Shown piece by piece: positions 35,270-38,019 of a stretch of DNA of 38,019 nucleotides. The stretch is from Flavobacteriales bacterium (GTDB taxonomy: Bacteria; Bacteroidota; Bacteroidia; NS11-12g; UBA955). Every line of letters starts with the position of its first letter. Position 1 is the first letter of the stretch. Where the stretch lies: NCBI GenBank assembly GCA_947463435.1, contig CANHTS010000005.1:1-38019 (forward strand), given 5' to 3'. Under the pieces are notes generated by a model. It saw only the letters and a list, made by a program, of their open reading frames with translations. It made no database searches and had not been told where the DNA came from. A program made the translations under genes and the position numbers.

Positions 35270-38019
35270 ATGCGTTTTTATCTCATTCCCTTCGTCGTTC
35301 TGCTCGCTGGTTCCTGCAAGGGGCCTGCGCAGACCGATGCTGCCGCCAGCGTGCGGCTCTTCGAGGAAATCAGTCCGGAACAAAGCGGTATCGCCTTTGC
35401 CAACCAGCTCACTTTCAGCGATTCGGTGCATATTTTCCTGGATCAGTACCTTTTCAACGGTGGTGGCGTGGCCGCAGGCGATGTGAATGGTGATGGTTTG
35501 TGCGACCTGCTCTTTACAGCCAACCAGACCGGCGCCCGCCTCTATCTGAACCAGGGGAATATGAAGTTTAAGGATGCCACGGAAAAATCCGGCATCAAAA
35601 CCAGTGGCTGGCTCACCGGAACCAGCATGGCCGATGTAAACAACGATGGCCACCTCGATATTCTAATCTGCCGATCTGCCAATCTCTTGCCCGCTAATGT
35701 CGATATCAGGAAACTCCAGAACCTGCTGTTCATCAACAAGGGGGATGGAACCTTCAGCGAGCAATCGGATGCCTGGGGACTCACCGGCCGCGAATACAGC
35801 AGCCACGGCACTTTCTTCGATATGGACAACGATGGAGACCTCGATCTCTATGTGGCCAATCATCCCTTTAACTGGGCCATCAACATGGATAAGCCTTTCA
35901 AGCGGACCGATAACTTCAACGACACCTTCACGCACCGCTTGTATGAGAACACAGGAAAGGCATTCAAGGACATCACACAAAAAGCCGGTATAGCCTGTTA
36001 CAGCTTTGGTTTGGCTGTTACTGCTGCCGACCTCAACCTCGACGGTTTCCAGGATTTGTACGTCTGCAACGATTACGATTACCCCGATTTTGTGTGGATG
36101 AACAATGGCAACGGCACCTTTACCGACCGGCGTGCCGAGATGTTCGCACACACTTCCTTCTATTCCATGGGTTGCGATATCGGCGATGTCAACCACGATG
36201 GATTGCCGGATGTGGTGACGCTCGACATGCTTCCGCCTGATAATTACCGCAAGAAAACCCAGGTCGGTCCGCTGAACTGGGACCGCTACAGCATGCGCAT
36301 CCGCAATGGTTACGGCGAACAGTTCATGCGCAATACGCTGCAGGTGAACAATGGCGACGGAACTTTCAGCGACCAGGCATTTCTTTGGGGTATGGCCGAA
36401 ACGGATTGGAGCTGGAGCCCGCTCCTGGCCGATTACGACAACGACGGCCGCAACGATCTGTATATCAGCAATGGCTATTACCGCGATTACAACGACCTTG
36501 ATTACATCAACTACAAGGTAGAACAGTTCAGACGCCTGAACATGGACAACTACAAAGGCTTCAAGGAAGGTTATTTCATGAAGTTCGCCAACGAAATGCC
36601 TGCCAAACCGCTGCGCAATGGCATGTTCCGCAACAAAGGAAAGGGATTTGAAAGTGTCGGAGCTAACTGGGGAGTAGACAAGGAAGGCTATTCCAGCGGA
36701 GCTGCCTATGCAGATCTGGATAACGACGGCGACCTTGACCTCGTGGTAAACAACCTTGGCGAACCGGCTTCAGTATATAAAAACACGGCCAGTGAAAAGC
36801 TTGGCCATCAATGGCTGCGCCTCAAGCTGGAAGGGCAGAAGAAGAACCGATACGGCATCGGCTGCAAGGTGATTGCGGAAACGGATTCTGGAAAAACCTA
36901 CCGCGAAATGAGCCTTACCCATGGTTTCCAAAGCAGCAGTGAACCTTTCCTGCATATCGGTTTGGGCAAGGCCGCAAGCCTCAAGAAACTCACCGTTATC
37001 TGGCCGGGAGGCGCAAGCCAGGTGCTCGAAAACGTCCAGGCGAAGCAAACCCTTACCCTGCGCGAACAAGACGCCAAAGCCGGCAGTCTTAGCCTGCCAA
37101 CAGGTTTGTTGCCCGCAAAGGCCACCCAACTCGTAAAGGCCCCGGCTCCGCCATTCGCCCATAGCGAAGATGGCAGGTTCATCGATTTCAAGAACGAACC
37201 TTTGTTACCCAGGAAACAGAGCAGGCGCGGTCCAGCGCTCGCTGTCGGCGATGTGAACGGCGATAAACTTGACGATTTATTTGTCGGAAACGGCGGCGGC
37301 AGCCAGGGCGGCAGCCTCTTCCTGCAAAATGCCCCAGGTGGATTCACCGAGAAACCTGGTCCATGGAAACAAGCCAATGCACCCGAACAAAGCGGTGCCG
37401 TATTCTTCGATGCCGATGGCGACAAAGACCTCGACCTCTACGTTTGTTCCGGCTCGAACGAATACCCGGAAGGCAGCGAACAATACCTGGACCGGCTGTT
37501 TATCAATGATGGCAAAGGTGGATTCAGTGCTGCTCCGACCGGAATGATTCCCGCATTAAAAACACCGAAAAACTGCGTCACGGCCGGCGATTTTGACGGC
37601 GATGGCGATCAGGACATCTTCCTCGGCGGCGCCTGCGTGCCCGACCGCTATCCGATGCCGGCGCCGAGTTACATCCTGCGCAATAACGGCAACGGTCTTA
37701 GCGAGGCTACCGCTGCGATGGCAGCCGGAATTGACAAAGCCGGAATTGTTAGCGATGCCAGGGCGCACGATCTGAACGGGGACGGCAAAACCGATTTGCT
37801 GCTTTGTGGCGAATGGATGCCTTTGCAATGCTGGATCCAAGGTTCAGGCTCACTCAGCGAACAATCTGCTGCGGTGGGATTGAGCAATAGTTCAGGCTGG
37901 TGGAATACCATTACGGCCGCCGATTTGGACGGCGACGGCGACCTCGATTTTGCCATCGGAAACCAGGGCATGAACAGCCAGGTGCGGCCCACGGCCCAGG
38001 AACCCGCGAGCATTGCCGC
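35270..38019 (+). CDS. FG-GAP/VCBS repeat lipoprotein with ASPIC/UnbV (CRTAC1-like) domain, 3'-truncated by window end
   Basis: MRFYLIPFVVLLAGSCKG lipobox; many DxNxDG/DxDxDG repeats; LRLKLEGQKKNRYGIGCKVIAET...LTVIWPGGASQVLENVQAKQTLTL ASPIC/UnbV motif. Reading frame is open to the window end, so it is absent from the ORF track. Confidence 0.93.
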   Translation, partial: MRFYLIPFVVLLAGSCKGPAQTDAAASVRLFEEISPEQSGIAFANQLTFSDSVHIFLDQYLFNGGGVAAGDVNGDGLCDLLFTANQTGARLYLNQGNMKFKDATEKSGIKTSGWLTGTSMADVNNDGHLDILICRSANLLPANVDIRKLQNLLFINKGDGTFSEQSDAWGLTGREYSSHGTFFDMDNDGDLDLYVANHPFNWAINMDKPFKRTDNFNDTFTHRLYENTGKAFKDITQKAGIACYSFGLAVTAADLNLDGFQDLYVCNDYDYPDFVWMNNGNGTFTDRRAEMFAHTSFYSMGCDIGDVNHDGLPDVVTLDMLPPDNYRKKTQVGPLNWDRYSMRIRNGYGEQFMRNTLQVNNGDGTFSDQAFLWGMAETDWSWSPLLADYDNDGRNDLYISNGYYRDYNDLDYINYKVEQFRRLNMDNYKGFKEGYFMKFANEMPAKPLRNGMFRNKGKGFESVGANWGVDKEGYSSGAAYADLDNDGDLDLVVNNLGEPASVYKNTASEKLGHQWLRLKLEGQKKNRYGIGCKVIAETDSGKTYREMSLTHGFQSSSEPFLHIGLGKAASLKKLTVIWPGGASQVLENVQAKQTLTLREQDAKAGSLSLPTGLLPAKATQLVKAPAPPFAHSEDGRFIDFKNEPLLPRKQSRRGPALAVGDVNGDKLDDLFVGNGGGSQGGSLFLQNAPGGFTEKPGPWKQANAPEQSGAVFFDADGDKDLDLYVCSGSNEYPEGSEQYLDRLFINDGKGGFSAAPTGMIPALKTPKNCVTAGDFDGDGDQDIFLGGACVPDRYPMPAPSYILRNNGNGLSEATAAMAAGIDKAGIVSDARAHDLNGDGKTDLLLCGEWMPLQCWIQGSGSLSEQSAAVGLSNSSGWWNTITAADLDGDGDLDFAIGNQGMNSQVRPTAQEPASIA

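Overview
Chromosomal segment of a Bacteroidota bacterium, inferred from protein families, TAnnTTTG-type promoters and gene neighbourhoods. It is gene-dense, with about 29 credible protein genes, one tRNA-Arg(ACG), and several Rho-independent terminators. No CRISPR array, IS element, rRNA, prophage or classical defence island was seen. Most of the window is housekeeping: metK, glmS, ribBA, an ExbB/ExbD pair, ABC-F, an EBP-lptE-TPR-secG operon, a long PurF-like protein, and S46, S8 and zinc peptidases. The accessory features most worth a second look are: (1) an H-NOX gene followed 4 nt later by an HNOBA-PAS-PAS-HisKA-HATPase-REC-HPt hybrid kinase, a probable nitric-oxide-sensing phosphorelay with no local output regulator; (2) a tightly packed sigma factor / single-TM putative anti-sigma / secreted probable beta-barrel trio; (3) an ABC-F ATPase in which both halves of one composite ATP site look degenerate; (4) an OmpA-family protein whose expected lipobox Cys reads as Arg (CGC versus TGC); (5) an FKBP-like lipoprotein that has lost key catalytic residues; (6) a large FG-GAP/ASPIC lipoprotein running off the right edge and absent from the ORF track; and (7) repeated TAnnTTTG-like -7 elements 5-8 nt before start codons, suggesting leaderless or very short-leader mRNAs. 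I did not find a clearly new multi-gene system. The H-NOX phosphorelay and the sigma/anti-sigma/barrel trio are the best candidates.
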